From: Coffea arabica
Taxonomy: Eukaryota > Streptophyta > Magnoliopsida > Gentianales > Rubiaceae
DNA length: 64,000 nucleotides
Reading direction: 5' to 3'
NCBI RefSeq assembly: GCF_036785885.1
Contig: NC_092323.1
Span: forward strand, 4,256,501 to 4,320,500
A program made the translations under genes and the position numbers. A model generated the notes under the pieces. That model saw only the letters and a program-made list of their open reading frames with translations. It was not told where the DNA came from and made no database searches. This document shows positions 24,441 to 36,612 of the stretch, one piece after another. The stretch's first letter is position 1; each line of letters begins with the position of its first letter.

Positions 24441-25337
24441 TAGAGGTGGCAAAATGGGCGGGATTTGCTTGGGTTTGAGATGGAACCGAGTCATATGGGT
24501 TTGGGCCCAACCTTACCCATATGTGTTTTGGGACTAACTTGGGCGGGATCATTTTGGGATGGGTTTAGATTGATCCCACCCAATACCCAAATCCATTTTC
24601 TACATATTTTTTTTCCTTTAATTCATTTTTTATTTTTATATAATTTTAATATTTTTGATTTATTAAATTTCTTTTAGTTTTATTAAATAAACATGCAAGT
24701 GCTTTATACTCAAGATTCCCACCAAAAATTGGATTAACAAATAAAGGAAAAGATAGATATACAGCCATATTCCAACATATATCAAGATGGCCAAGGTCCT
24801 TAGGATGTTGAATATTTATCCTTATCATTGTCCAAGGATGACAGGTCTAAACTAACTGAAATGCTGGAAATTCTTGTGGATAATGACTAGGAAGACTACT
24901 AGATTATATTCGCTGGTATGACTATAAAAATTGTTAAAGATAATTTTTGAATCTAAGATTCCGTTTGGATTGACTTTTTTTTCAAAAAATAAGTTTTTCA
25001 AATACAATGTTACAGTAATATACAATAACTCAAGAAACATCCCATCCATATTAATATATCAAATATTTCAAAAAAATTTTATAGTAAAAATTTTTCATAT
25101 ACACTGCTACAATAAAATATTTCAAAAACACCTACCAAAAACAGATATTCCAAACGGAGCCCTTGCCATTTGAGCCCAATGGGTACCCAAGTATTTCCCA
25201 TCCTTTCCCATTCATTAATGGGTATAGTTGGGATGTGTCCCAACTTAAACCCAATACCAAATTATAATACCCATCCCGCCCAAAGTTCCTTTGGGCATGG
25301 GTAGCCCATTGGGACTTGGGACAAATTGCCAGCTCTA
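24441..25337. mobile_element. Non-autonomous hAT element (TAGAGGTGGCAA type)
   Basis: A perfect eight-base target duplication CCTCTAGT flanks the element (24433-24440 and 25338-25345). Its ends are TAGAGGTGGCAAAATGGGC and, in reverse complement, TAGAGCTGGCAATTTGTCC. Subterminal runs of TGGGT/TACCCA type are repeated. The 897-bp element has no transposase frame. Another MITE with TCCGTTTGGATT ends (about 24958-25158) is nested within it. The perfect duplication implies a fairly recent insertion. Confidence 0.9.
24958..25158. mobile_element. MITE nested in the hAT element
   Basis: The inverted ends are TTCCGTTTGGATTGAC on the left and ATATTCCAAACGGA on the right. The inside has paired motifs such as AATGTTACAGTAATAT and ACACTGCTACAATAAA. 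It lies wholly within the hAT element and so inserted after, or was carried by, that element. Its target duplication is unclear. Confidence 0.65.
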
Positions 25338-26010
25338 CCTCTAGTCCACATGGGCCCTCCTTCAGTGTACGCTAGCTTAGCTGTAAATGTTGATCATTGA
25401 CAAAAAAAAATTTTGTTTGTCAGTTTATATGCATTTGCATTTGGTTTGAATTCAAATTCTTAATGTGATAAAAACCACTAATAATCGCAACACAGCAGTG
25501 TGATTTTGTGGGTATTGACATAAATTTTGCTTAATCTGTTCCATTATATGTTGAGAAAATTCTATGAACCTTGCATGAAATTATTTTTTCAAGTTGTATC
25601 CCTTAATGATGATATTGAGTTTGTTACAATCTAAAGCTTAAAAAAAAGACTCGCTTTATTGTCTAATAATAAATTTAACGTCATAGTATAATATCCAAAA
25701 AGAATTACAGAATCTCTCGATATCATATACTTGAAGTGCACGCATGGACCACCGTGCTGGTATTGTACTTCATGTCCTGGGCCTGTGTTTGTTTGATCCC
25801 ATTTCCCAACTCCTACCTCATACTTGATGCTTCATCTTATGGGACCCCACAACTTTTGGAACAAAAAAATTAACAAAAGTTAAATTGAACAATTTAAGGA
25901 AAAAGATTAAGTACACTATAGACGTACTTGTACTTGTACAGTTGGTACTGAACGAGGACCAACAGGAAAATCATCCATGCAAGTCATTTTTCTTTCCCTT
26001 CCGACATTTA

Positions 26011-26800
26011 TAGCTAGTTTGGGAGGGTGGAAATGAAAAGAAAAGAAAGGTTTTGAAAGGATAAGAGAGTTTTTCCATTGTTTGGGAATAAAAATGAGAA
26101 GAAAATGAAAAGAAAAGGAAAGATTTCACCTGCCTCCGTCTTTTGGACAACTTTCCGCCCAAAATTGGGCGGAAAAGGAAGGAACGGACGGAAGTTTAAG
26201 GTTGTGTTTGGATTGCATTTTCCGTCATTTTTCATGGAAAAATTACTGTAGCGATTTGATATATGTGAGGGAAAAAGGTGATAGGGAAATGTGATCACGG
26301 AAAACGACAATATTTTCCGACGGAAACAAGCAATCCAAGCATGTCAATTTTTCAATATGACAAAATCACACTTAAAATTCTGATACAAAACATTTTAACA
26401 CCCGATGAATCCCTCCACTTCAAAATTATCCATTTTGTTGTGTGGTTGTAGTAATTGTTAACTTGTATCAATTGGACCTACGTGATCTTAAAGTTCTTGA
26501 CACAAGTAATATACATCTTTTATTCTATAGTTTTTATTAGATTGCAGTAAATGAAGACAAATCTACATTAATTTGTTTAATTCATATTTGTTTTATAGAA
26601 AGGGTATATTTGTAAAATAATTTGTTTGAGTATCTTTTCCTTTCCTTTGCATTCAACTCGCAAACAAAAGAAAACTACTCACTTTTTTTTCTTTCTTAAA
26701 ACTCCCAAACAACTTAGATAGAAACTTTGATCCTTTCTTTTTTTTTCTAACTTATCATTTCTATTCTTTTCTTTTCTATTCTAAACTCCCAAACTAGCTA
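26011..26800. mobile_element. Tourist-like (PIF/Harbinger) MITE with a nested MITE
   Basis: The ends are TAGCTAGTTTGGGAG on the left and CTCCCAAACTAGCTA on the right, a perfect inverted repeat. TTA flanks both ends (26008-26010 and 26801-26803), as expected for PIF/Harbinger relatives. A family B MITE (26198-26342) is inserted inside. The right end with its flank is then repeated twice more to 26932. Confidence 0.85.
26198..26342 (+). mobile_element. MITE, family B copy 2, nested
   Basis: It runs from AAGGTTGTGTTTGGATTGCA to GGAAACAAGCAATCCAAGCA, imperfect inverted ends. The core is AAAATTACTGTAGCGATTTG followed by ATATGTGAGGG and GTGATCACGGAAAACGAC. It is inserted into the Tourist-like MITE at 26011-26800. 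Confidence 0.85.
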
Positions 26801-26932
26801 TTAAAGAATCTTTTATCATTTCTATTCTTTTATATTCTATTATAAACTCCCAAACTAGCTATTAAAGAATCTTTTATCATTTCTATTCTTTTATATTCTA
26901 TTATAAACTCCCAAACTAGCTATTAAAGAATC
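26750..26932. repeat. 61-bp tandem repeat, three copies, of MITE right end plus flank
   Basis: Units end at 26810, 26871 and 26932. Each holds a TTATCATTTCTATTCTTTT stretch, the right terminus CTCCCAAACTAGCTA, and the flank TTAAAGAATC. The second and third copies look identical; the first differs in the middle. This amplifies a transposon end together with adjacent host DNA. Confidence 0.92.
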
Positions 26933-27370
26933 TTGCATGGTTCCACCCCGGCGTTCCTTAAATGCCCCACACGACGAAATCATCCACAAATAAAATCCAA
27001 TGTGGAAGCTCGCCCAAATATTCAACTTTTACTGTTCAGATAATGTGCAAATATTAATATATCTGAAAATTTGAAATAGTTAATCAGTAGATTTGACGAT
27101 TGAAAATATACCTGAATAAAGTTTGAGAACACGTAACATTAATTAGTACTCTTAAAGTCACAAACTGATTTTAAAATGCATGATGCCGACAAGCATAACC
27201 GTCTTTGCCCTGGACAAAAATGACGCCGGACATTAATTACGACGCTGCGTTTCTTTAATTCTTTATCTCTATGCCGGTTGACCTGCAAGTCTCACACAAG
27301 TAATTCAAAAGAGAAATAATCTCCTTCCTCCCGCCAACCACAAACCACCAGAATTATGACATTATATTAT

Positions 27371-27548
27371 GGTTTGTTTGGATAATGTATTATTTGAAAT
27401 ATATTTGGAATAATTACTGTAGCACTTTTTATGATGTGATGTATGTGAGATAAAAAGGTGATTAGAAATATAAAAAGGTAGGTTGAGAAATGTGTTTGTG
27501 ATGCAAACAAAATATTATTTGAAATAATTTTGATATCCAAACACTTAT
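27371..27548. mobile_element. MITE, family A copy 2
   Basis: The ends are GGTTTGTTTGGATAATGTAT on the left and GATATCCAAACACTTA on the right. The core reads AATAATTACTGTAGCAC, then GTGATGTATGTGAGATAAAA. It is in the opposite orientation to the copies at 859 and 36971. Confidence 0.78.
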
Positions 27549-27660
27549 TATCGGATTATCCTCCTGCTACAACAAAAGTACAATAGAAAAGCGCACCAAT
27601 TATGTTATCTTAACCAACAACAACATTCCATTGCATTTGCATTCAAGTTTCACCAACTTG

Positions 27661-27809
27661 GCCTTGCTTGGATTGCGATTTTTCGTCGAAAAATTACGTC
27701 ATTTTCCGTGATCACATTTCCCTATTACCTTTTTCCCTCACATACATCAAATCGCTACAGTAATTTTTCCATGAAAAATCATGGAAAATGCAATCCAAAC
27801 ACAACCTTA
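27661..27809 (-). mobile_element. MITE, family B copy 3, inverted
   Basis: In reverse complement it runs from AAGGTTGTGTTTGGATTGCA to AATCGCAATCCAAGCAAGG. The core ATTACTGTAGCGATTTGATG is intact, followed by TATGTGAGGG and GTGATCACGGAAAATGACG. Very similar to the copy at 26198-26342. Confidence 0.85.
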
Positions 27810-28247
27810 TTTTCAATTTTCCGAAGATCGTACGGAACAGGAATACCATATTGTTAATTCAATATATATATATGTAAATATTATCTGCACTCTTATTATT
27901 TATTTTATCATATAATCTAATAAATAAAAATTATATCATTAAAATGATAATATGAGTGTGATTAACGAAAATGAGATTGCAAATAATATTTTTCAAAATA
28001 TATAAATTAATTGTAAAAGTAAGTAAACTGAATTGATGGTGCAGTACTATTAACTATGGTTATACTTGTATCTAATGCCATTTTAGATATTGCCGAAAGT
28101 TTCCGTTACCAAACCAAATCACTCCACCCCCTCACTCCCAACTCTTCGGACGTGGTCAGTATCAGTTCCTTCTACGTCAACGTCAAATTATCCTTTTGAC
28201 CAACTCCTCCCTCCCTAGTCCCTTTCTTTTCCAAAACTTTTTTATTC

Positions 28248-28790
28248 TAATGGTATGTTTGTAAGATGTAAAATATTTTATGTTGAAATTATTTTCTAGG
28301 AAAAGATTTGCATTTACATAATTTTCAGGTGTTTGGTTGCAATTTGAAGCTTTGCTTCTATCATTAAAATGTCAATGACCAATCGCTGCCACCACCGTTG
28401 TTCTCTGCCATGGTCGTTGGAGAAGGAAAAATCAAGTTGTTGAAAAGGAGAAAATTCCATTTACATCGAAAGTTTTTCGGTAATGGATACATTGATGAGT
28501 TTGTCACGAGTGAAGATTCAGCAAATTATCTGACACGCTTTTGGGGTCTTTCGCGTCCTTTGGATTGAATGTTCTTTTATCAACAAATGACAAGAGTTTC
28601 AACTTTTATCAACGGATGCGTTGTTTTGGAAAACAACTTCAAATCCTCATTTAAGGATGCTGTTTTACATCAAAATGAGAAAAATAATTCCTTGCGTAAA
28701 ATATTTTCAACAGTTCTAAGGCAACCAAACACCGAAAATTGTGAAAAAACATTTTTCGAAAATATTTCCTGTCCAAACAAACACACCCTA
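28248..28790. mobile_element. Probable MITE (TTAGGGTGTGTTTG type)
   Basis: The right end, in reverse complement, begins TTAGGGTGTGTTTGTTTGGA and continues through AAATATTTTCG. The left end, CTAATGGTATGTTTGTAAGA followed by AAAATATTTT, is a weaker counterpart. Internal GTGTTTGGTTGCA and GGCAACCAAACACC also mirror one another. The 81-codon frame at 28569-28814 inside has no family resemblance. Confidence 0.5.
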
Positions 28791-29267
28791 AGCCTGGAAT
28801 CTTTTCAAAGATAGAAAATTCTAAAGCCATTACAATTCAACATTCAACAACCACGGTGCATCAGGAGTATATTTATTGACCGGAATAGGAAAGAACTTAT
28901 TTTTAGCAGATACAAAATGACCAACATCGCGTCCCAATCCCAAATACTAATAGCTTTTACCCACGTCACACCCTTTTTTCATTTTTTTAATAGAAGTAAT
29001 GTGAGAATTTCATAAACCCCCACTCGCCCCGCTCCTCCACTTTCCCTACTGCTACTGCCTAGCGACTCCTTATCCCCCGCCCCCGCCACCGTCCAGCAGA
29101 ATCACATTTATTCATAACCTTCCCGATTAATGATACTTACTTATATCTATATCTATACCTGTATCATCTAAAGTGAACATTTCCCATCACAGTAGTACTA
29201 CTATTATTCAAAAAAAGGGAAAAAAAAATTATTTGCTGCATGTGATCAATTGCTGAAAGAGCTGCTA

Positions 29268-32200
29268 ATGGGGTTGTGTTTTTCGCGGAGGGCGACGGTG
29301 AGGAAGAAGCAGTCGAGACGGCTGACTAACCAGTCGTCGTCATCGGCTGGAAATGGAGGAATTGGAGGGAGTAATAGGTGGTCCAGGATTCGGTCCACTA
29401 AGAAAGAGGAACCCATCATCCACGAGCGAGCTTTGGCTGCCGCGATCCTCTTGCAACAGGAGTTGCAGAACTCCGGCGGCGCCGCCGCCGTGCCTTTTGA
29501 TCGGTCAACTTCTTTGAGGTATCCCAACGGAGGAAGCGCTAAAAGGAATCAGACCTTGCCTAGGAGTTCCAGCTCCAGAGCCCGCTCCCTTACTGATCCT
29601 TTACTGCACCCTCAACAGCTGCTCAATCAGGTACTCCTCATAATAAATCATCATACATGAAATCCTACCTCCCCCCCCCCCCGGTTATTTTTTCCTTCAT
29701 AGTAATTTCTTCATCATGAACTTCCAATATTGTTTCTAACTTTCCCAATTGGAAGGTAACTGATTGAGGTGATCCTTAAATTAGTCGAGGACTCTGTTAT
29801 TTTGGCCGTTTCTTTTCATCACCTTTCATATTCTTCCTCTTCTTCTTTGCAAACAAATTACAGTCGCGATTCGAGATATGAAGCTCGTATGACTATTATA
29901 TTCGTATTAATGTGCCATTTGCAATCGTGGAATAACACTTTAGGACCTGATTAAAATCAGTGATAAAATTCAGGCCAACGACTAAAGCTATGGTCTTATA
30001 TTTGCATCAATGGAAAAAAAAAAGGTTTATGATCATACACATTCGAAAATTACACAGCGGCTGGTAGTGGTTGGTTGCCTGGAATATTTGACAATTGACA
30101 TTCCTTTTTTTCTTCAATCACATACTTGTAGAATTTTGTTAGTATTTAAAAATTGTATATATTCGTTTCATGCTAAAATTTTTGGCATGTGGACAAAATT
30201 TTCTTTTTCATTGTCCTGTCTCCCCCAGGTACTTCTATATGTTGCTTCTTATTGGCTAATGTAAAAGACTAACAGTTTTGTAGTATATCCTTGCATTGTA
30301 AAGATGCCTGATTATGTTTCTAGAACTACAAGCATAGATGGGCACATAGAAGATATTCCTATTAACAAGCTGGAGTTATTTAGAGCACTTTGTTTTGTAC
30401 ATATTTAAATACTAAGGTAAGACAATTGTTCCTGGAGTAAATACTCTGTTGAGGTACTTTTCATGGTAGCCAAAAGTGTATCCAGTGAAAGTATTTTATG
30501 GCCTGAAAAATTGAGAATAGTTTCAAAGTATAATTTTGCACCCTAACAAGCTATCTCCTAAAGGTTTTCTATTTGTCGACTAGAATTTCCCTCAAAGGAT
30601 GGTTTTATGGTGCTTTATCCTTGACTTCTTGCCAGTTGTTCAAATTTGGCATCTATGGAATTGGAAAACAAATTTTTGGTATCCAAAACTACTGCCTATG
30701 CACGAGGATGTAAATTCAGGATTCAAGAATTTTTTTTTTCATTTTTTAATTTTTTTTCTGGTCTCAGTTTGTAATCTATGTTGGGGTAATGTTGCACAGC
30801 ATACTTCTTAACCCTTTTTTATTTCTTATTTTTTTTAAACTCATAAAAGCTAGATATGCTGATGGCTGGAAAAGATCCGCATCCATCCCCCCCCCCCCCC
30901 CGGGGGCGGATTGTCTGTATGCATTATCGGTCAATGCTTATGTTTATTCTACTGCATCATTCTCAACTTGTTTTCCCTTTGCCAGGATGTAAAGCTTGAG
31001 GGTCTTGAGACAAACCATTTTGTCCTTGTTCATGGTGGTGGTTTTGGGGCATGGTGTTGGTACAAAAGCATAGCTCTTTTAGAAGAAGCTGGATTTAAAG
31101 TTACTGCAATAGATTTGACTGGTTCGGGAGTTCATTCATTTGACTCAAATAGTATCACAAGTCTTTCACAGTACGTGAAGCCACTATTTGACTTCCTTGA
31201 AAAGCTTGCAGATGGGGAGAAGGTCATTTTTCAGTTCCATCATTTGATCTTTCCTGTCAAGCTCAACTTTTATTTGGGTGCTTTTTGTAATTTTTTTTAT
31301 ATTAGAGCTACAATGATTCTTTAATAGAAAAGAAGAATGAATGCCTGAATCCCTGTCCAGTGCTCGCTAGCTATTGTGGGTTAGCTTGACACTTGAGCTT
31401 CAGCCCTAGTTTTGTGTTATACCTACACAATTCATCTAGCTGCTTTCTTTTACCCAGAAAACACATAGGGGACTAAAACTGCTCTTGCATTTTTATCATG
31501 TTGTGGCACCTGAGAATACCATACTGACTACTAACTTCCTCTGCAGAATTGTTTGAACTTGAGTGAACTATATTCAAGTGCCATGCTAATGTTGTCTGAT
31601 GCAACAAAGCATAATAACAAACTTGAAAAGTTAGTCTTTTTTACACATTTTACCCCACGTGCAGGTAATTTTGGTAGCACATGATTTTGGCGGTGCGTGT
31701 TTATCATATTCTATGGAGCTCTACCCCTCTAAAATTTCAAAAGCTGTTTTTATAGCTGCAGCAATGTTGACTAGCGGCCAAAGTACCCTTGACATGTTCT
31801 CACAGAAGGTTTGTTCTTCCTCCCACCATACATGGATTCTATTTTTAATTTATTTTGAGGAACTCTTAGCTCAGTTAATTGTTGCAATGCTGTGGTTGTC
31901 ATAGAACCCCCCCCCCCCCTTGGGGGCTCACACACAGACACTGACAGCACAATTTCTGAAGAATGATTTTCATTCTATCACCATCTAGTAGTCTTAATTG
32001 TGGATTTTATGCACTGTGTATCTTAGATATCTACTTGACATGCTGAATTTGCTCTTAATCTGCCCCCCCCACCCCCCTTATTTGGGGGGATATTCTCACA
32101 GGCAAACTACGGGGAAAAAGGGGACCATTGATATTTGTGAGGGAAAATGCAATACGATTTTCAACTATGTTGAATTTGGAAGAATTATTTAGTGTCGTGG

Positions 32201-34213
32201 TAATGCATTTATTTAGTGAAGCTGGTATTTCAGAGATGGGTTGTTGCTTTTAAACAAACAAATCCAAGTGGAAAGATGTATGGCACTTTCGAGAATTAGG
32301 CATTTCTAGAGCCATAGTGTGCTTGGGAGCTCACACACAGACACCAACAGCACAATTTCTGAAGAATGATTTTCATTCTATCACCATCTAGTAGTCTTAA
32401 TTGTGGATTTTATGCACTGTGTATCTTAGATATCTACTTGACATGCTGAATTTGCTCTTAATCTGCCCCCCCAACCCCCTTATTTGGGGGGATATTCTCA
32501 CAGGCAAACTACGGGGAAAAAGGGGACCATTGATATTTGTGAGGGAAAATGCAATACGATTTTCAACTATGTTGAATTTGGAAGAATTATTTAGTGTCGT
32601 GGTAATGCATTTATTTAGTGAAGCTGGTATTTCAGAGATGGGTTGTTGCTTTTAAACAAACAAATCCAAGTGGAAAGATGTATGGCACTTTCGAGAATTA
32701 GGCATTTCTAGAGCCATAGTGTGCTTGGGAGCTCACACACAGACACCAACAGCACAATTTCTGAAGAATGATTTTCATTCTATCACCATCTAGTAGTCTT
32801 AATTGTGGATTTTATGCACTGTGTATCTTAGATATCTACTTGACATGCTGAATTTGCTCTTAATCTGCCTCCCCCCCCCCCCCCCCCTTTATTTTTTTTT
32901 TTGGGGGGCGGGGGGGTTGTGTGGTGGTGTGGGTGGGATATTCTCACAGGCAAACTATGGGAAAAAAGGGGACCATTGATATTTGTGAGGGAAAATGCAA
33001 TACGTTTTTCAACTACAGAGAGGGGTTGTTGCTTTTAAATAAACAAATCCAAGTGGAAAGATGTATGGCACTTTCGAGAATTAGGCATTTCTAGAGCCAT
33101 ACTGTGCTTATGCTTCTCAGTAGCAAGTTGCATTATCTATAAGCAGCTCTTGGATTCTGGAACAGACGTGCATTAGCAACTATCAATGTCCGCAGATATG
33201 AGTTTATGTAGCTGTCTAGGATGTAATCCTTATAATTAGCTTAAAAAACTCATGCTGCAGAGGGTCTACTGGAAATAATGAACTCTTGAATTAAAAATAA
33301 GCTGTCGTTCTTAAAATTTCTCATATTATGTATTTCAGTGCTGGTGTTCACTCAACTGTGTGCTTACTGATTACAACGTTTCTGGGGTGTTACTGAATTT
33401 CTGTAACTTCTGCAGACAGATTCAAATGATCTAATGCGACAGGCACAAATATTTCTCTATGCCAATGGGAATAGTCACCCTCCAACCGCTATTGATCTGG
33501 ATAAGTCTCTCTTAAGGGATTTATTGTTCAACCAGAGTCCATCTAAGGTAATGTGCTCTATACATGGTACAGATTTTCTTGTAATAGATGGTCCTGAAGG
33601 GGGATGAGTCCTGATATTCAGGAATGTTATTTACAATTTGCACAAAATTGAAATTTTTGAATGGGAATCCGTGGCATTTTGCTTCTAGTAGCTTTTGACG
33701 TAGTGGGTTAAATCATTGTCCAGCTTACCATGCCAATTGGATGGTTAGATCATGCTTAGGATGACGGATGCTCGAGTGTGCTTGCCTAGTTTAACTTTAT
33801 GGCTGTACAGGGGATCGTCATGTTTCCAATTTGCTTGGTTACTCTTGCATGCCTCTTGCTTTAAATCTTTGCTAAGATGGCCGTGTTTATGCATGTATGC
33901 TCTTGCTCATGCTCGTTCTGTGGTTCTGTTCATTTGCCAGGATGTTGCTTTAGCATCTGTCTCCATGAGGCCGATCCCCTTCTTGCCAGTTTTGGAGAAG
34001 CTGTGTCTTTCTGACGCCAAGTATGGTACTGTTAGGCGGTTTTACATTGAAACTCAAGATGACAATGCCATACCCATCTCTGTGCAGGAGAGTATGGTAA
34101 GCAAAAGTCCCCCAGAGAAGGTTTTTCGTCTAAAAGGTGCTGACCACTCACCTTTCTTCTCGAAGCCTCAAGCCCTACACAAGCTGTTGGTAGAGATTTC
34201 AAAGATCCCATGA
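29268..34213 (+). CDS. MES11: Methylesterase 11-type alpha/beta hydrolase (MES family), probably plastid
   Basis: MES proteins hydrolyse methyl esters of hormones such as auxin, salicylate or jasmonate. Five exons fit: 29268-29630, 30986-31222, 31665-31808, 33416-33547 and 33941-34213; all junctions are phase 0 and the product is 382 residues. The first exon encodes a serine/arginine-rich N-terminal extension (MGLCFSRRATVRKKQSRRL) typical of the MES11-15 subgroup, some of which are annotated chloroplastic. The hydrolase domain starts near residue 130 with FVLVHGGGFGAWCWYK. The nucleophile elbow, normally GHSxGG, reads AHDFGG (Asp207 for Ser), while Asp333 and His361 (KGADHSPFF) are kept. I start at ATG 29268; upstream in-frame codons are TTG or CTG only. 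Ester-hydrolase activity is therefore doubtful from sequence alone. Intron 3 carries a tandem triplication. Confidence 0.92.
31924..33110. repeat. 402-403 bp tandem triplication inside MES intron 3
   Basis: The marker TCACACACAGACAC starts at 31928, 32331 and 32733, so the period is 403 then 402. Copies share GAATGATTTTCATTCTATCA, CTTGACATGCTGAATTTGC, a C-run, GGCAAACTACGGGGAAAAAG and CACTTTCGAGAATTAGGC. The first two copies are almost identical. The third has an expanded C-tract (32871-32887) followed by a G-rich run and lacks about 90 bases near 33015. The short frames at 31998 and 32401 are simply the same repeat read twice. Confidence 0.95.
32871..32935. repeat. C17 tract facing a G-rich tract
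   Basis: Seventeen C, then a T-rich loop, then GGGGGGCGGGGGG and further GGTGGTGTGGGTGGG. The C and G arms could pair as a long hairpin in the intron RNA or form a G-quadruplex. Shorter C runs occur at the matching place in repeats 1 and 2, and others lie at 29672-29684, 30889-30902 and 31907-31919 in the same gene. Confidence 0.8.
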
Positions 34214-36612
34214 GCATTTTTCTTTGCATTCCCTAGAGTCCAACTGACATGACCTGAGAATTGGCACACCTTATGAAATTTGCCTCCTGACTTACAGACA
34301 GACTACAAGCTGCACCAGACACTGTGTTCCGGAGTGAGATAGTAATAAAACGGTTAATTTATCTGTCTGTTTCTCTTAGCAAGTGTAAAGGCAATGAATA
34401 AATTATGAGATGAGTGGCATTTAAAATTTTGCTGTGTGGAATGGAATCACTGGATGTAGAGAGAGAGCGAGGGCTCTAGATTTTTATGGAGGTGAGTTGG
34501 GGAGCGGAGAAGAGGAGGCCACTACTTGTGGTTGAACATCTTGCAGCGGCCTCTCTCCTAAAATTCGTTGGGGACCATCTTCGCCTGCAATTGGGTTTCT
34601 ATTTCTTCCCCCTGCAATGTTAATCCGCTGCGGGGTTTGGCGAGATTTTCGAGCCTCTCGCCCTGTCCTGCTTTTAAGTGCTGATCTGTTTCAAGAATCG
34701 AAAGGGAGTGAAACGAAAAAGGAGCATTTGCAATTTTTGGACGCAATCTGATTTGCCTTGGAACAAATTATTTCTGTGTCACTAAAACAAAATAACTTCT
34801 TCGATATGATTAGGATTTAGAATGCCTCAACTTCCAGTCTCTTAAGAGAGAGAGGAAAAAGGAGAGGGGCGTCCCTCATATCATATATTCACACACGAGT
34901 CATAAAATAAAAGTTTTCCAAAACCAATTTAAATATCTGAACTGGTTTAGCTTTCGGTGTGCTTTTTGCATGCCCATCCTTGGAACGCAAGTGACAAAAT
35001 GATTCTTAAATCGGTCGCATATGCTGGCCATCCATAAATATATGAGGTCAGGTAGACCTGGTAAATTGGTAATTTACATGAGCTGTTAACTGGTAATTAA
35101 GGTTCAAGCCATATTGTATTGAATATAAAGGGAAAAAAGAAAAGGAAAACAGAAAGTGAATTTCTTCTTATGCCGACAACAAATTACACAGGGTGATGGA
35201 AAATCAAAGCACCTGAATGTCAACCCATGCCTTTGCCAAAGTCTAACTTTAAATAGGAGAAATGAGATAGAAACTTGAAATTAAGTAAACAATACTTTAA
35301 TAATATACTGACGTTTTTCCGACTGAGTTTTTTTTAAAAAAAAAAAAAATTGTTTTCCTGAAAACAACTCCAAAATCCAATCATTCAAACAAAGTCAAAT
35401 AGATTACAAAACAGCTTTGAGGTATGTTATGAACAAAGTTTGGAAATGGCTTAATTTTACTTTACACCCTTCAAATATATTTGAATTCCCACTTCCGTCT
35501 CTCTTTAATTCCTAAAATTTAGTCTCAAAGCATGAAATTTGTCTTACTTTAACCTTTAACTGTAAAATTTGTCCCACGATTTTATTTAAGTGGGACAGAA
35601 CTTAGATTTTACAGACTAAAATGTTTCATTTTAAAATTTAGAAATCGAAGTAAGAATCCAAATACAGTAGAAGGGTGCAAAGTGGAATTAACCCTTGGAA
35701 AATAGGCATGATTAATTACCATCCACGGCCATCTTTGTTCCTACTTGTGTGCTTTAATAACTGTGAGCCAGAGGCCTTAGAAGTTAATGCTACTTTATTG
35801 AATCACAGAACATGGAATTGTGCGTTTTAACATTCCATGACACATTAAGCCATAGAATTTAGGGATAATTTCAGAAACCTCTCTTGAGGTTTCTAATCAT
35901 TTCACATAGATACCCTCTAATATGAAAAATTATACTGCCCTCCCCTTGATTGACATAGTTGATAACAAATTAAGCCCATATGAGAAAAGGTAATCTTAAA
36001 AGTGATGAATCAATCTTGTCAAACAATTATATTTCAAGTTTGCCCTTATTGACCCTGCAAGAAAATGAGTTAAAATTTTGGGTAAGAAAAATGGCAATAA
36101 AAAAGAAAAATTGGCACCAAGTTGATCCCCTTGGGACATGAAAATAACATTAAAATCAACATTCTGGATAATAAAGTCTTACAGGAACCGTTAGAAGTGC
36201 AGCGGTACCCAAATATTGATAATGATCAACCTGCATTTACTAGCTATATTCATTTCATTCAGATTGTAAAATTCATTTGAAATATGAATATAATTATACA
36301 AATGTACCCCCAAAAGTTGAGACTTGGTAGTTATATAATGGTAGAACCACAAGGGCACGAAATGGTGGATTTAAATTCATCTACAATATTTAGTAGAAAT
36401 TTATCTACCAAACTTCGAAATCAAAGATTCTAGATGTACAAAGCACTATAAACTAAAACAAGTCTTAAATATAATAAATAACAAGGTCATACACTTCAAG
36501 TTTATTGAATACCCACCAAAAGTTGTCATGTTGTTCGATTCAAGCATATTAGGAGGAATTACGTTCATATGGTCCACAAAACAAGTTGATTACCAGCCCA
36601 TTTTCATGTAAC

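Larger units (their letters stand above)
19624..29267. other. Gene-free, MITE-rich spacer
   Basis: Apart from the leader and promoter of the phosphatase-like gene (to about 20.7 kb), I find no supportable gene. Simple repeats include CG dinucleotides at 20361-20373, a TA microsatellite at 21421-21453, and poly-A runs near 22034 and 22094. Transposons are listed separately; several are nested. Short open frames here, for example 23077-23436 and 26014-26310, lie in repeats or have no family resemblance. Confidence 0.65.

Noticed and set aside
31998-32655. Two near-identical short frames, as if a duplicated small gene
   Set aside because: They are the same non-coding intronic repeat unit read twice; both lie within intron 3 of the methylesterase gene.
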